Below are positions 54,578 to 63,315 of a stretch of 64,000 bases of DNA, one piece after another. A program made the translations under genes and the position numbers. Each line of letters begins with the position of its first letter. The first letter of the stretch is position 1. Source of the stretch: JANQPX01 sp050633905 (GTDB taxonomy: Bacteria; Pseudomonadota; Alphaproteobacteria; Geminicoccales; Geminicoccaceae); the NCBI GenBank assembly GCA_050633905.1, contig JBOEHJ010000014.1, positions 1-64,000 on the forward strand, written 5' to 3'. The notes under the pieces were generated by a model that was not told where the DNA came from, did no database searches, and was given only the letters and a program-made list of their open reading frames with translations.

Positions 54578-55621
54578 TTAGTAGTCGACCTGAATAGTGA
54601 ACACGCCTGCAGTGGTTCCGTCACCATTATCATCAGGATCGTCGGCATTATGCTGAATGTCGCCCTTAAGCTTCACACCAGGGAAGAGGCCGTAGTCAGC
54701 GCTGACAACATAGACATTGCTGTCGTCGCCATCATCCGGGTCGTCGTAGGAATAACCGAGACTGACGTTAGCCGGGCCGAACCCATACTTCGCGCCAATG
54801 GTGAGACCATTGCCTTCGTCCGCCTCTTCTCTAAAGGCATAACCCACACCGATCCCTAGACCGGCAAACTCGACGCCAGCACCGATGCCGTAATCCTCAA
54901 GATCGTCACCACCAGCAAGCTCGTTATCGCCAATACTGGCAACACCAGTCAGCGTGATATCAGCACCGCCGGCGCTGGTGGTGAAGTTGGCACCGAGCTC
55001 CCAATGCTCTTCGATATCGCCTTCGGCTTCGCTGTCGTTCTCGTCGTCACCGACATCGGGTGTAAAGCTCGCACCAACCTGGAAACCGCCGAGACGCGGC
55101 GAGAAGTAGGTTACCTTTGCGGCATCACCGGAATCGCCAACGAGGTTGATGTTCAGGTTGACGCCGTCGCCATCAATACCACCGGTACCGGCCTGGAAGT
55201 CCTCACCGCCGATAAACATGTTGTCAGCAGCGCCATCTTCACGACCAAGCTCGACGCGACCAAAGCCACCCCAAAATGCCAGCACGGTCTCGTCGGCATT
55301 CACTTCGCCATCGGAGAAATCATCGAGGTTGTCATCGTCGTTGGTATCGTTTGCTTCGGCACCGCGATCCGCGTCAGTCTCGAGCTCAACCTTGGCACTG
55401 TAGTTGATGCCGTTGTCGGCGGCACCTTCAGCCTGAATCTTCGTCTCCGAATCCATGAAGAAGAAATAGCCGCGACCATCATTAATGGTCTCTTCATCAG
55501 CGATAATCGTACCAAACTCGACTTGACCCGAAAGAGTCACTTCGATATCGGCGAACGCCGGCGCTGCGATTGCAATCGCGCCAACAAGAGCTGTACTGCC
55601 AAGCAGTAAATTTTTAGTCAT
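54578..55621 (-). CDS. General porin (gram-negative porin, unusually acidic)
   Basis: 347-aa outer-membrane porin: 24-residue signal (MTKNLLLGSTALVGAIAIAA...AFA), mature start DIEVTLSGQVEFGTIIA, repeated strands with gram-negative porin character (WGGFGRVELGREDGAADNMF, KVTYFSPRLGGFQVGASFTP), and a C-terminal aromatic residue (VFTIQVDY). The loops are extraordinarily rich in D and E (for example EANDTNDDDNLDDFSDGE), which may mean divalent-cation binding or cation selectivity. GGAGA precedes the chosen ATG 55621; frame is open to 55642. Confidence 0.9.
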   Translation of the reverse strand: MTKNLLLGSTALVGAIAIAAPAFADIEVTLSGQVEFGTIIADEETINDGRGYFFFMDSETKIQAEGAADNGINYSAKVELETDADRGAEANDTNDDDNLDDFSDGEVNADETVLAFWGGFGRVELGREDGAADNMFIGGEDFQAGTGGIDGDGVNLNINLVGDSGDAAKVTYFSPRLGGFQVGASFTPDVGDDENDSEAEGDIEEHWELGANFTTSAGGADITLTGVASIGDNELAGGDDLEDYGIGAGVEFAGLGIGVGYAFREEADEGNGLTIGAKYGFGPANVSLGYSYDDPDDGDDSNVYVVSADYGLFPGVKLKGDIQHNADDPDDNGDGTTAGVFTIQVDY

Positions 55622-55821
55622 GATCCCGTTCTCCACTCGCACCCGCTAGGGCGTCTTTTTTCGACTTTCAGATGAGTGCTGCACCCTTCGAGCACCCGAT
55701 GAGGCGAACTCTCAACAATACCTGTTAAGCATTTGAACGCCGGGGGTTCAACAAAGGAATGCGGGGAGGTGCTACAAATAAGTCGCGCTGTGGCAGAAAT
55801 GCCACGAAGTCTGCGTAGTAC

Positions 55822-57033
55822 TTAAAGAAGTTCCGCCAACCTCATGCTTCCTAAGTCCTTTATCAGCTGGTTCACTTCATCGTTTGTCCGATCAGGGAAG
55901 GCCTCAACCAGCTCACTTAGCGAAAATTGGTGCCGCTTGAGCACCCATTCGACCAAGCCACTCACCTTGCCTGGAACCTCAATTGCATTGCGCGAACCCT
56001 GCTTAACCAATCCATAGCGCCCCCCTTGTTCAACAAGCCTTACATCCTTGTTATGAACTCGATAGAGAGGATCGGCTTTGGGCTGGAGCAAAGAGGCGAG
56101 GTCATAGGTATGCCTTGGATAGGCAAAGCCTTCTTGTAGGTTTGCGATCTCCGCCCTGGTTTTTGGTTCGGCCAGAACGCCTCCAATCTCTGCGGCAAGT
56201 TCCGCCAACCTTGCCTGCAGGCCATCATTACCCTCAAGCCCCGGCCTCGGCAGGTTGGCGCGAAACAAGTCGCGAGCAACCATCTTCTCAAACAGATAAC
56301 TCATCACATCAATGCCGATGGGATAGGTCACACCGAAAGCAATGTGAACAGCCCCGCCCTCATCCGCCAAGGCATCGTGATATTGCCCTCTCGGCAAATA
56401 GAGAAGATCGCCTGGCTCCATTTGAACATCCATCAAGAGCTTGCCCTTGGCCTTCTCATGATGCTCACGTCCGAGTGTCTTGAACATCGGATGCGCAATT
56501 GGGTCCGTCGCTCTGCCCTCGTAAATATGCCAGGTCTTGGTCCCTTCGACATGCACCGCGAAGACGTCATGAGTATCGAAATGAGCGGCAAAACCCTGAC
56601 GGCGCTTGGAGGAACAATAAAGATTGCCCTGGACCTTGCCGCCAAGCGCTTCTTCCATGGTTCTCGAGAACGCGGTCAGCCCTTCGCCCAGATGATCAAT
56701 GTCATTGGCGACCAGCGTTGCCCCTCGACGAAGAAATTCCTGGACCTTCGCGGGGTCGGGCCGCAGCACCTGATGACCATCCCGCCCTGCCGCCGGGGCG
56801 CAATATTGGGCTGCCGGCACCTGTTCCTTGTCAAGCACCAGCATCAGGGACTGGTTCGACCAGATCGTCGCCTGGCCCAAAAGCTGGCTAAGGACGGACC
56901 AGGTCATCACCTCGGCGAATTTATCGGGCGTGCCCTTCAAGTGAAGTGGCTTCTTACCCTCATATTCGGCCATGAATTGCTTGGCACCGATCGGCGCCAT
57001 TATCTCGTCCAGGCTAAAAGGCGATTTCAACAT
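55822..57033 (-). CDS. JmjC/cupin-type 2-oxoglutarate oxygenase (YcfD/ROXA-like)
   Basis: 403-aa JmjC-fold protein related to bacterial and human ribosomal oxygenases. The Fe(II)-binding HxD is H151/D153 in AAHFDTHDVFAVHVEG and the distal histidine is H219 in LPRGQYHDALAD. The C-terminal region provides the winged-helix/dimerisation part seen in YcfD. Family members hydroxylate ribosomal proteins; the substrate here is inferred only by family. Convergent with nothing; it is divergent from yggS, 96 bp away. Confidence 0.88.
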   Translation of the reverse strand: MLKSPFSLDEIMAPIGAKQFMAEYEGKKPLHLKGTPDKFAEVMTWSVLSQLLGQATIWSNQSLMLVLDKEQVPAAQYCAPAAGRDGHQVLRPDPAKVQEFLRRGATLVANDIDHLGEGLTAFSRTMEEALGGKVQGNLYCSSKRRQGFAAHFDTHDVFAVHVEGTKTWHIYEGRATDPIAHPMFKTLGREHHEKAKGKLLMDVQMEPGDLLYLPRGQYHDALADEGGAVHIAFGVTYPIGIDVMSYLFEKMVARDLFRANLPRPGLEGNDGLQARLAELAAEIGGVLAEPKTRAEIANLQEGFAYPRHTYDLASLLQPKADPLYRVHNKDVRLVEQGGRYGLVKQGSRNAIEVPGKVSGLVEWVLKRHQFSLSELVEAFPDRTNDEVNQLIKDLGSMRLAELL

Positions 57034-57129
57034 GTCATTAGTCCTTTCGGCCCCGGGTCACGGAAGGCAGCATTGACGCTCTCCCCGGCTCGACTAGGTT
57101 GAGGATGGTTCGAGTTTGGAGAAAATTGC

Positions 57130-57834
57130 ATGACCGAGGTTCGGGGACAAGCCGAGGCTGAGAAAACGGTTGCTGAGCGGCTTCTCGCTGTGCGCGAGGC
57201 CATCGCCTCCATGGCACGGCAGGTGGAACGATCACCCGATGATGTTACCCTGGTTGCCGTCAGCAAGGCTCAGCCAAAAGAGCGGGTCCTTACGGCCCTC
57301 GAGGAAGGACAGCGAGTGTTCGGCGAAAACTATGTGCAGCCGGCGCTCGCCTTATGGCCAGGGCTGAAGGTGACTTATCCCGATGTGCAGCTTCATATGA
57401 TCGGCCCCCTTCAAACCAACAAGGCGAGGGATGTAGTCAGCCTGTTCGATGTGATCGAAACCGTTGATCGTGAAAAACTGGCGCGCGCTCTTGCCAAGGA
57501 GATGGTGAGTCAGGGCAGGAAGCCTGCCTGCCTCATTCAAGTCAATACCGGCGAGGAGCCGCAAAAAGCCGGCATTTGGCCTGGCGATGTCGATGCCTTT
57601 ATTGCGCTCTGCCGCAATGAGCTTGGATTACCGGTCACCGGCCTGATGTGCATCCCGCCGGTCGACGACGAACCCTCCCTGCATTTCGCCCTGCTCGCCA
57701 AGATCGCTGAACGGAACGATCTTCAGGTTCTTTCGATGGGCATGAGCGCCGATTTCGAGATTGGCGTGCAGTTTGGCGCAACACATGTCAGGGTCGGCAG
57801 CGCAATTTTTGGCGCCCGGCTACCAAAATCCTGA
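57130..57834 (+). CDS. YggS-family pyridoxal phosphate-binding protein (PLPBP)
   Basis: PLP-homeostasis protein: binds PLP but has no known catalysis. The cofactor lysine is K46 in TLVAVSKAQPKERV; other motifs are FGENYVQPAL, HMIGPLQTNKAR and SMGMSADFEIGVQFGATHVR. At 234 aa it is normal length. A short antisense frame overlaps its last 110 bases. Confidence 0.95.
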   Translation: MTEVRGQAEAEKTVAERLLAVREAIASMARQVERSPDDVTLVAVSKAQPKERVLTALEEGQRVFGENYVQPALALWPGLKVTYPDVQLHMIGPLQTNKARDVVSLFDVIETVDREKLARALAKEMVSQGRKPACLIQVNTGEEPQKAGIWPGDVDAFIALCRNELGLPVTGLMCIPPVDDEPSLHFALLAKIAERNDLQVLSMGMSADFEIGVQFGATHVRVGSAIFGARLPKS

Positions 57835-57914
57835 CCGGTTCCTTGGGTTAGAGCAATCGCCGAAAGAAGAATCAAGGCCGTGGCGAGCGTCATCACAAAT
57901 CTGATCCCCGTCAT
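57723..57914 (-). CDS. Possible small secreted peptide (antisense to the yggS 3-prime end)
   Basis: 63 aa. The N-terminus MTGIRFVMTLATALILLSAI resembles a signal peptide and AAAGGA lies seven bases before ATG 57914. The C-terminal two thirds lie antisense to yggS and may be non-native reading. No family match by eye. Included because of the good start context, but it may be spurious. Confidence 0.25.
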   Translation of the reverse strand: MTGIRFVMTLATALILLSAIALTQGTGQDFGSRAPKIALPTLTCVAPNCTPISKSALMPIERT

Positions 57915-58121
57915 CAGTCAATCCTTTCGCCCTTCAGCCCAAAAGGGCTTTCAAAAATGCAGTGTCATTCCTGTGAATAGAGCCCCTCCTCTTAACGAAC
58001 TCTGATGAGCCCGTTCATCTGCCATTCATCTAAGGCCTGTGCCGCCCGCACTCGACAGTGCACCAGGCAATATCTGGTGGTTAGGTGAGGCTGTGGGCCG
58101 GAACGGTAAAAGTTCGAAAAC

Positions 58122-58454
58122 CTATTGGGCAAATCGATCGAAAGGATAGAGCTCGCCTTCTATATCCTCATAGAGCATACGCGCCTCAGGTGCCGGGCCG
58201 CGGCGGATACCTAGGGCCAGGATCCGAACGACTCTGATTTCCCGCCCCTGGGGAAAGGTCAGAACGTCGCCGGGACGCACGCGGTAATGAGGCTTGGTCA
58301 CCAAGGTCCTATTGATGCGAACTTTCCGCCGCTCTGCAATCTTCGCCGCCAGTGTTCGGGTCTTGAAGAAGCGTGCCTGCCAGAGCCATTTGTCGAGGCG
58401 GAGACCATCCGCTTCGCCTTCGCCGTCGATATCGTTTTGGCCTTTCCTAGTCAT
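58122..58454 (-). CDS. S4-domain RNA-binding protein (Hsp15-like)
   Basis: 110-aa protein with a single S4 domain: RLDKWLWQARFFKTRTLAAK then VRINRTLVTKPHYRVRPGDVL. Family members such as HslR bind 50S subunits carrying nascent chains after heat shock. Its ATG overlaps the helicase stop by four bases, a common linkage in alphaproteobacteria. Confidence 0.9.
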   Translation of the reverse strand: MTRKGQNDIDGEGEADGLRLDKWLWQARFFKTRTLAAKIAERRKVRINRTLVTKPHYRVRPGDVLTFPQGREIRVVRILALGIRRGPAPEARMLYEDIEGELYPFDRFAQ

Positions 58455-60988
58455 CCCGTCCCCGTCTCAAAGCGAAGATGACGTAGAGCCGCAAAGGGCG
58501 ACGAGGTTGCTTCTTCTAGATCCCGCTTCACCACCTTAGCCCGTTTTCGCCCCTTCTTCTTGTGCCGCCGACACCGGCCCTCCTGATCCATCGAGTAGCC
58601 GAGGGCCTTGACGACCGAACCGAGATGGTCTGCGGTCAGGCCGGTCATCGCCATGATCGGCGCATCGAGCTCGAAGGGTTCTCCCTCCCGTGATCGGCGT
58701 CTCAGGTCAGCAGCCAAGCGCTCGACGATATCGAGGCGGATTGCTTGACCACCCAGCACCTCGAACCCAAGGGCCTGGGCATAGCCGTCGGGAAACCCCT
58801 CCGCCTCGAAGGAAACCCGGCCCGGTGCCGGTGCCTTGATATCATGACGCGCCTCCTGCACCGCCCAAAGGCGAGCACGCAACGCAACCGCGCGCCCTTT
58901 GAGCATGGCTGAAAGATAGAGATGGCGAACCCCGAAACGCACCCCTAATTTCGAGAACTTTTGCCGATCCGTCTTTTGTAAACACTTCAACTGAGCGTCC
59001 GCCGTACCGACATCCACATTGCCGAGTCCTTCCACGAGAAGAAACGCGAGGCCACGCGCCGGCCCGTCCAATTCGGCCGCCTGGAGGTCACGAAGGGTTG
59101 CCGTGGATTGTTGCAGATACGTATCGAACCAGACTGCCAGTCTCCGGCGCACAGTTTCTCGCGCATCGCCACTCAACTGATCTCCCACCAAGGCTTCCAG
59201 CCTCGGCGCCAGCACCGTTGCCCCAGCTACCAACCGCCCCACCGCTGCCGCCGGCAGGCGGTTGACTTGCCTGCCGCCTGCCTCGGCATGCCAGAGAATT
59301 TGGCCTTGGTCGTCTAGGGAAAAAGCGCTGTCGTCGGATGCCAACAGCGCTTTCACCCGGCGCACCAGTTCCGGGCCGATGACACGCTTGGCGGCGGCAT
59401 TCTGGGCGCGGCGCTCTATATCTGGGAGCGAGGCGGCGTTTTGATCGAGCACCGGCTGCAAGCCTTCGATCCGACCAACAGGGTGCCCCTCGATCACAAC
59501 AACGCCATCGCTGCCGACGGCACCCAAGGGGCCGCCTTCCTGTAAGCTTTTCAGCAAGATCTGCGTTCGCCGATCAACAAAGCGCTGGGTCAGGCGCTCA
59601 TGTAGCGCATCGCTCAAACGATCCTCAACCGCCCTTGCCCGCCCCTGCCAATGCTCGGGGTCGTCCAGCCAATCAGCCCGATGCGTCATGTAAGTCCAGG
59701 TGCGAATATGGGCAAGACGCGTGGTCAGCGCGTCGATATCCCCCTCGACACTTTCCAACCGGGCAATCTGGTCAGCAGCCCAATCACCAGGAAGCCGGCC
59801 GCAATCGGCCAAGTGACAAAAGACGGTATCTAATAGATGGAGGTGGCTGTCGGTCAGCGTTTTTCTGAAATCCGGGATCTGGCAGACGGACCAGAGAAGC
59901 GCAACGCCGGCCTTGCTCGCGGTCCGTTTTTGCACATCCTCCCGCCTGGAGAGCGTCTTCACGCTCACATGATCTAGCGCATTCCCGGTCTTTTTGAGAC
60001 ACGCGACCGGTGGGGCGACGTCGAGACTGGCGAGCAGCCCCTCCAACGTCCGAAAATCCAATTCGGCATGACGCCAGCGGAGTTCCTTCAAAGCTGAGAA
60101 TTCATGATTTTCGACCGCCTCGACCACCTTCGGATCAAGATCGCCGACATCAATCGACGTCCCAAAGGTCCCATCACGCATATGACGCCCGGCACGGCCC
60201 GCGATCTGTCCAATCTCCGGTGCCAACAATTCCCTGGTCTCGCGCCCGTCGAACTTCACCGTGCTGGCCAGCGTCACATGGCCGAGATCCATGTTGAGCC
60301 CCATGCCGATCGCATCGGTAGCGACCAGATAATCAACCTCGCCTGCTTGGTAGAGATCGACCTGGGCATTTCTGGTGCGTGGGCTGAGGGATCCCAGCAC
60401 AACAGCCGCACCACCACGTTGGCGGCGGATCAGTTCGGCAAACGCATAAACATCGCGAGCACTGAACGCCACCACCGCACTGCGCTTCGGCAGCCGCGTC
60501 ACCTTGGAGGGTTCAACATAGGAAAGCGTCGAAAAACGCGGCCGGGTGATCACCTCCGCTTCCGGCACCAACTGCTTTAAGAGGGGCCGTATGGTATCAG
60601 CACCGAGGAACATGGTTTCGCTATGGCCACGTGCTCGCAGCAGCCGATCCGTGAAGACGTGGCCGCGCTCGCGATCGGCTGAAAGCTGGATCTCGTCAAC
60701 CGCGAGAAAATCAACATCGAGATCTTCCGGCATCGCCTCGACGGTCGCGACCCAATAGCGCGCGGTCTTCGGCTGGATTTTTTCTTCGCCCGTGATCAAG
60801 GCAACCAACGGCGCGCCTTTTTCGATGACAATCCGATCGTAAATTTCGCGGGCAAGGAGACGAAGCGGAAAACCGATCAGCCCGGATTTGTGGGCCAACA
60901 TGCGCTCGACCGCAAAATGGGTTTTTCCCGTATTGGTCGGGCCGAGCACCGCGAGGACACGTTTTCGGTCGTCGGGCTGAAGCGTCAT
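58451..60988 (-). CDS. SUV3-like superfamily 2 helicase
   Basis: Large alphaproteobacterial helicase (845 aa from ATG 60988; frame open to TTG 61030) related to mitochondrial SUV3. Motifs: Walker A GPTNTGKT at 16-23, DEIQ in FLAVDEIQLSADRERG, motif III-like TMFLGADT, and helicase C-domain signatures VATDAIGMGLNMDLGHV and EIGQIAGRAGRHMRDG. The extensive C-terminal region holds an uncharacterised domain and a basic tail (RRHKKKGRKRAKVVKRD). Probable RNA helicase; the exact substrate is unknown. It precedes the S4 gene. Confidence 0.9.
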   Translation of the reverse strand: MTLQPDDRKRVLAVLGPTNTGKTHFAVERMLAHKSGLIGFPLRLLAREIYDRIVIEKGAPLVALITGEEKIQPKTARYWVATVEAMPEDLDVDFLAVDEIQLSADRERGHVFTDRLLRARGHSETMFLGADTIRPLLKQLVPEAEVITRPRFSTLSYVEPSKVTRLPKRSAVVAFSARDVYAFAELIRRQRGGAAVVLGSLSPRTRNAQVDLYQAGEVDYLVATDAIGMGLNMDLGHVTLASTVKFDGRETRELLAPEIGQIAGRAGRHMRDGTFGTSIDVGDLDPKVVEAVENHEFSALKELRWRHAELDFRTLEGLLASLDVAPPVACLKKTGNALDHVSVKTLSRREDVQKRTASKAGVALLWSVCQIPDFRKTLTDSHLHLLDTVFCHLADCGRLPGDWAADQIARLESVEGDIDALTTRLAHIRTWTYMTHRADWLDDPEHWQGRARAVEDRLSDALHERLTQRFVDRRTQILLKSLQEGGPLGAVGSDGVVVIEGHPVGRIEGLQPVLDQNAASLPDIERRAQNAAAKRVIGPELVRRVKALLASDDSAFSLDDQGQILWHAEAGGRQVNRLPAAAVGRLVAGATVLAPRLEALVGDQLSGDARETVRRRLAVWFDTYLQQSTATLRDLQAAELDGPARGLAFLLVEGLGNVDVGTADAQLKCLQKTDRQKFSKLGVRFGVRHLYLSAMLKGRAVALRARLWAVQEARHDIKAPAPGRVSFEAEGFPDGYAQALGFEVLGGQAIRLDIVERLAADLRRRSREGEPFELDAPIMAMTGLTADHLGSVVKALGYSMDQEGRCRRHKKKGRKRAKVVKRDLEEATSSPFAALRHLRFETGTG

Positions 60989-61141
60989 GAGAGAACTATG
61001 GGACGAACATCGGGGACTGACAAGAGCCAAGGGCTGTTACCCAATCTATCTGTATCTGGTAGGCAATCCGAGCGATCGGTACCATGGATTGATGACATAA
61101 AGGTTAAAGGCAAGGTTAGCGGCAGCGGCTGGACATCACTG

Positions 61142-61170
61142 CTTGAACCACGCCAGACCAACACTTACAT
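61142..61170 (+). promoter_or_regulatory. Candidate heat-shock (sigma-32) promoter of htpG
   Basis: CTTG (61142-61145), 18 bases, CTTACAT (61164-61170): close to the alphaproteobacterial sigma-32 pattern CTTG-N17/18-CYTATNT. Transcription would begin near 61178, about 40 bases before the htpG start. Confidence 0.4.
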
Positions 61171-61218
61171 GCCGCCACAGATTGAAGTTCCAAAATTACG
61201 CGAAATGGGGGACTACCG

Positions 61219-63144
61219 ATGACTGCGGAAAAGCAGCCTTTTGAGGCCGAAGTCGGCCGCGTGCTCGATCTGGTGATCAATTCGCTCTACCAGCATCGAG
61301 ACATTTTTTTGCGCGAACTCGTCTCCAATGCCTCTGATGCCTGCGATCGCCTGCGTTACGCGGCCATCAGCGATGACAGTCTAATGGGTGAGGGCGCTGA
61401 GCTTAAGATCATGCTGACCCCGGACAGCGCAGCCGGCACGCTCACCATCGACGACAACGGCATCGGCATGAGCCGGGACGAGCTTGTCGAAAACCTCGGC
61501 ACCATCGCGCGCTCGGGCACCGCTCGTTTCGCCGACGCTCTTTCCGGCGACAATAAAACCGACGTCAATCTGATCGGTCAGTTCGGCGTCGGTTTCTATT
61601 CCGCCTTCATGGTCGCTGAGCAAGTCGAGGTGATGTCCTCGAAAGCCGGCGAAGGCGTTGCCCATCGCTGGACATCCGACGGCAAGACCGGCTTCACCGT
61701 TGAGAAGGTTATGGACGAAGCGCCTAATGGAACGAGGGTCGTCCTCCATTTGAGGGAGGATGCTAAAGAGTTCCTGGACAAGCATCGCCTCAGCCATGTT
61801 GTCAGAAGCTATTCCGATCATATCGCGATCCCCATCATGTTCCAGGGCGAGGCGACAAAGGCCGAGCCCGCGGAAGGCGAGCAGGCCTCCGATGAGCTGG
61901 TGGTTCCACAGCCGGACCAAATCAACGAAGCCAGTGCTCTTTGGACTCGATCCAAATCCGAAATAAGCGACGAGCAATACAAAGAATTCTACCACCATGT
62001 CGGCCATGCCTATGACGATCCCTGGGCACGCCTGCATGTCCAGGCGGAAGGCCTCGTCTCGTACCAGGCCCTCCTCTTCCTCCCCAGCACCCAACCGATG
62101 GATCTGTTCGATCCCAAGCGCGAACATGGGGTCAAGCTCTACGTCAAGCGCGTCTTCATCACCGATGGCCTCGAAGGCCTGATGCCGCGCTATCTACGCT
62201 TCGTGAAAGGCGTCATCGACACCGAGGATCTGCAGCTCAATGTCAGCCGCGAGACCCTGCAGCACAGCGCCGTTCTCGCCAAGATCAAGAAAGACCTGGT
62301 GAAGCGGATCCTCGACGAGCTGACAAAACGCGCTAAGGCGAAAGACGGTAACTATGATACGTTCTGGGAGCAGTTTGGCCAGGTGATCAAAGAAGGGATC
62401 TACGAGGACCACGACCAACGTGAAAGACTCCTGGACCTCGCCCGCTTTCACTCCACCGCCGGCGATGGCTGGGTCAGTCTCGCTGATTATGTCGCGCGCA
62501 TGAAGCCCGGCCAGGATGCGATCTACACTATCTCAGGCGAAAACCTGACAGCGCTGAAGTCCAGCCCCCAGCTCGAAGCCGCGCGCGCAAAAGGTGTCGA
62601 GGTTCTGCTGCTCGCCGACAATATCGACGACTTCTGGCTACCCCAGGCGGATCAGTATAAGGAAAAGCCCTTCAAGTCCCTGACCCGCGGCAACGTCGAT
62701 CTTTCCACCATCGAAGGCGAAGCCGACGAAAAAAAGGACGAGCCGTCTGAAACGGTCGAAGGCGAAGATCTGGACAAGCTGATCGCTGCGCTTAAGGAAA
62801 AGCTCGGCGAAAAGGTTGCCGATGTCAGAACGTCTGCCCGCCTCACCGAAAGTGCCGTTTGCCTGGTCGCCGATGAGACCGGGATGGACATGCGCCTGGA
62901 GCGCTTCTTGAAACAACACCAACAACTTGGTGAGCTATCCAAGCGTATCCTGGAGATCAACCCCAAGCACGACCTCATCAAGAAAATGGCGACGAACGTC
63001 GCCGCCGCGGCTGGCGATGACCTGGGTGAGCTTGCAGAACTCCTCCTTGATCAGGCCCTGATTATCGAGGGCGAACCGCTCCCGGACCCAGGCGCCTTCT
63101 CCAGACGCATGAGTTCTTTTTTGACCAAGGGACTCGCAGCTTAG
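61219..63144 (+). CDS. htpG: Molecular chaperone HtpG (Hsp90)
   Basis: Bacterial Hsp90 dimer. The N-terminal GHKL ATPase has RDIFLRELVSNASDACDRLR (catalytic Glu and Mg-binding Asn), DDNGIGMSRDEL and GQFGVGFYSAFMVA; the middle domain includes LNVSRETLQHSAVL, and the C-terminal dimerisation domain ends the 641-aa protein. GGGGGA is 8 bases before ATG 61219. Divergent from the helicase gene. The TAG stop begins a dispersed repeat copy. Confidence 0.98.
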   Translation: MTAEKQPFEAEVGRVLDLVINSLYQHRDIFLRELVSNASDACDRLRYAAISDDSLMGEGAELKIMLTPDSAAGTLTIDDNGIGMSRDELVENLGTIARSGTARFADALSGDNKTDVNLIGQFGVGFYSAFMVAEQVEVMSSKAGEGVAHRWTSDGKTGFTVEKVMDEAPNGTRVVLHLREDAKEFLDKHRLSHVVRSYSDHIAIPIMFQGEATKAEPAEGEQASDELVVPQPDQINEASALWTRSKSEISDEQYKEFYHHVGHAYDDPWARLHVQAEGLVSYQALLFLPSTQPMDLFDPKREHGVKLYVKRVFITDGLEGLMPRYLRFVKGVIDTEDLQLNVSRETLQHSAVLAKIKKDLVKRILDELTKRAKAKDGNYDTFWEQFGQVIKEGIYEDHDQRERLLDLARFHSTAGDGWVSLADYVARMKPGQDAIYTISGENLTALKSSPQLEAARAKGVEVLLLADNIDDFWLPQADQYKEKPFKSLTRGNVDLSTIEGEADEKKDEPSETVEGEDLDKLIAALKEKLGEKVADVRTSARLTESAVCLVADETGMDMRLERFLKQHQQLGELSKRILEINPKHDLIKKMATNVAAAAGDDLGELAELLLDQALIIEGEPLPDPGAFSRRMSSFLTKGLAA

Positions 63145-63166
63145 GTGGTGTGTGTGACCACGTCAG
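63142..63166 (+). repeat. Stop-codon repeat, copy 8 (after htpG)
   Basis: Starts on the htpG TAG: TAGGTGGTGTGTGTGACCAC then GTCAGC. The palindrome arms GTGGT and ACCAC are intact but the spacer is seven bases (GTGTGTG) instead of three. An unrelated hairpin (GTCGG...CCGAC, 63175-63201) follows. Confidence 0.6.
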
Positions 63167-63315
63167 CTCATGGTGTCGGGCTCGGTGGAGCCGGGTCCGA
63201 CGCATGAGTACCGATTACCGGCTGAAGGTCTAGACATCCGATTCCTGATTGATGGATCTAGCGGAAGTGTAAAAAAAATCTAATAGAGTCAGTTTTCATA
63301 GAAAAACTTAGCATC

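Noticed and set aside
57938..57955. AGCCC-AAAA-GGGCT hairpin after yggS
   Set aside because: Five-base stem and only TTTC following; too weak to call as a terminator.
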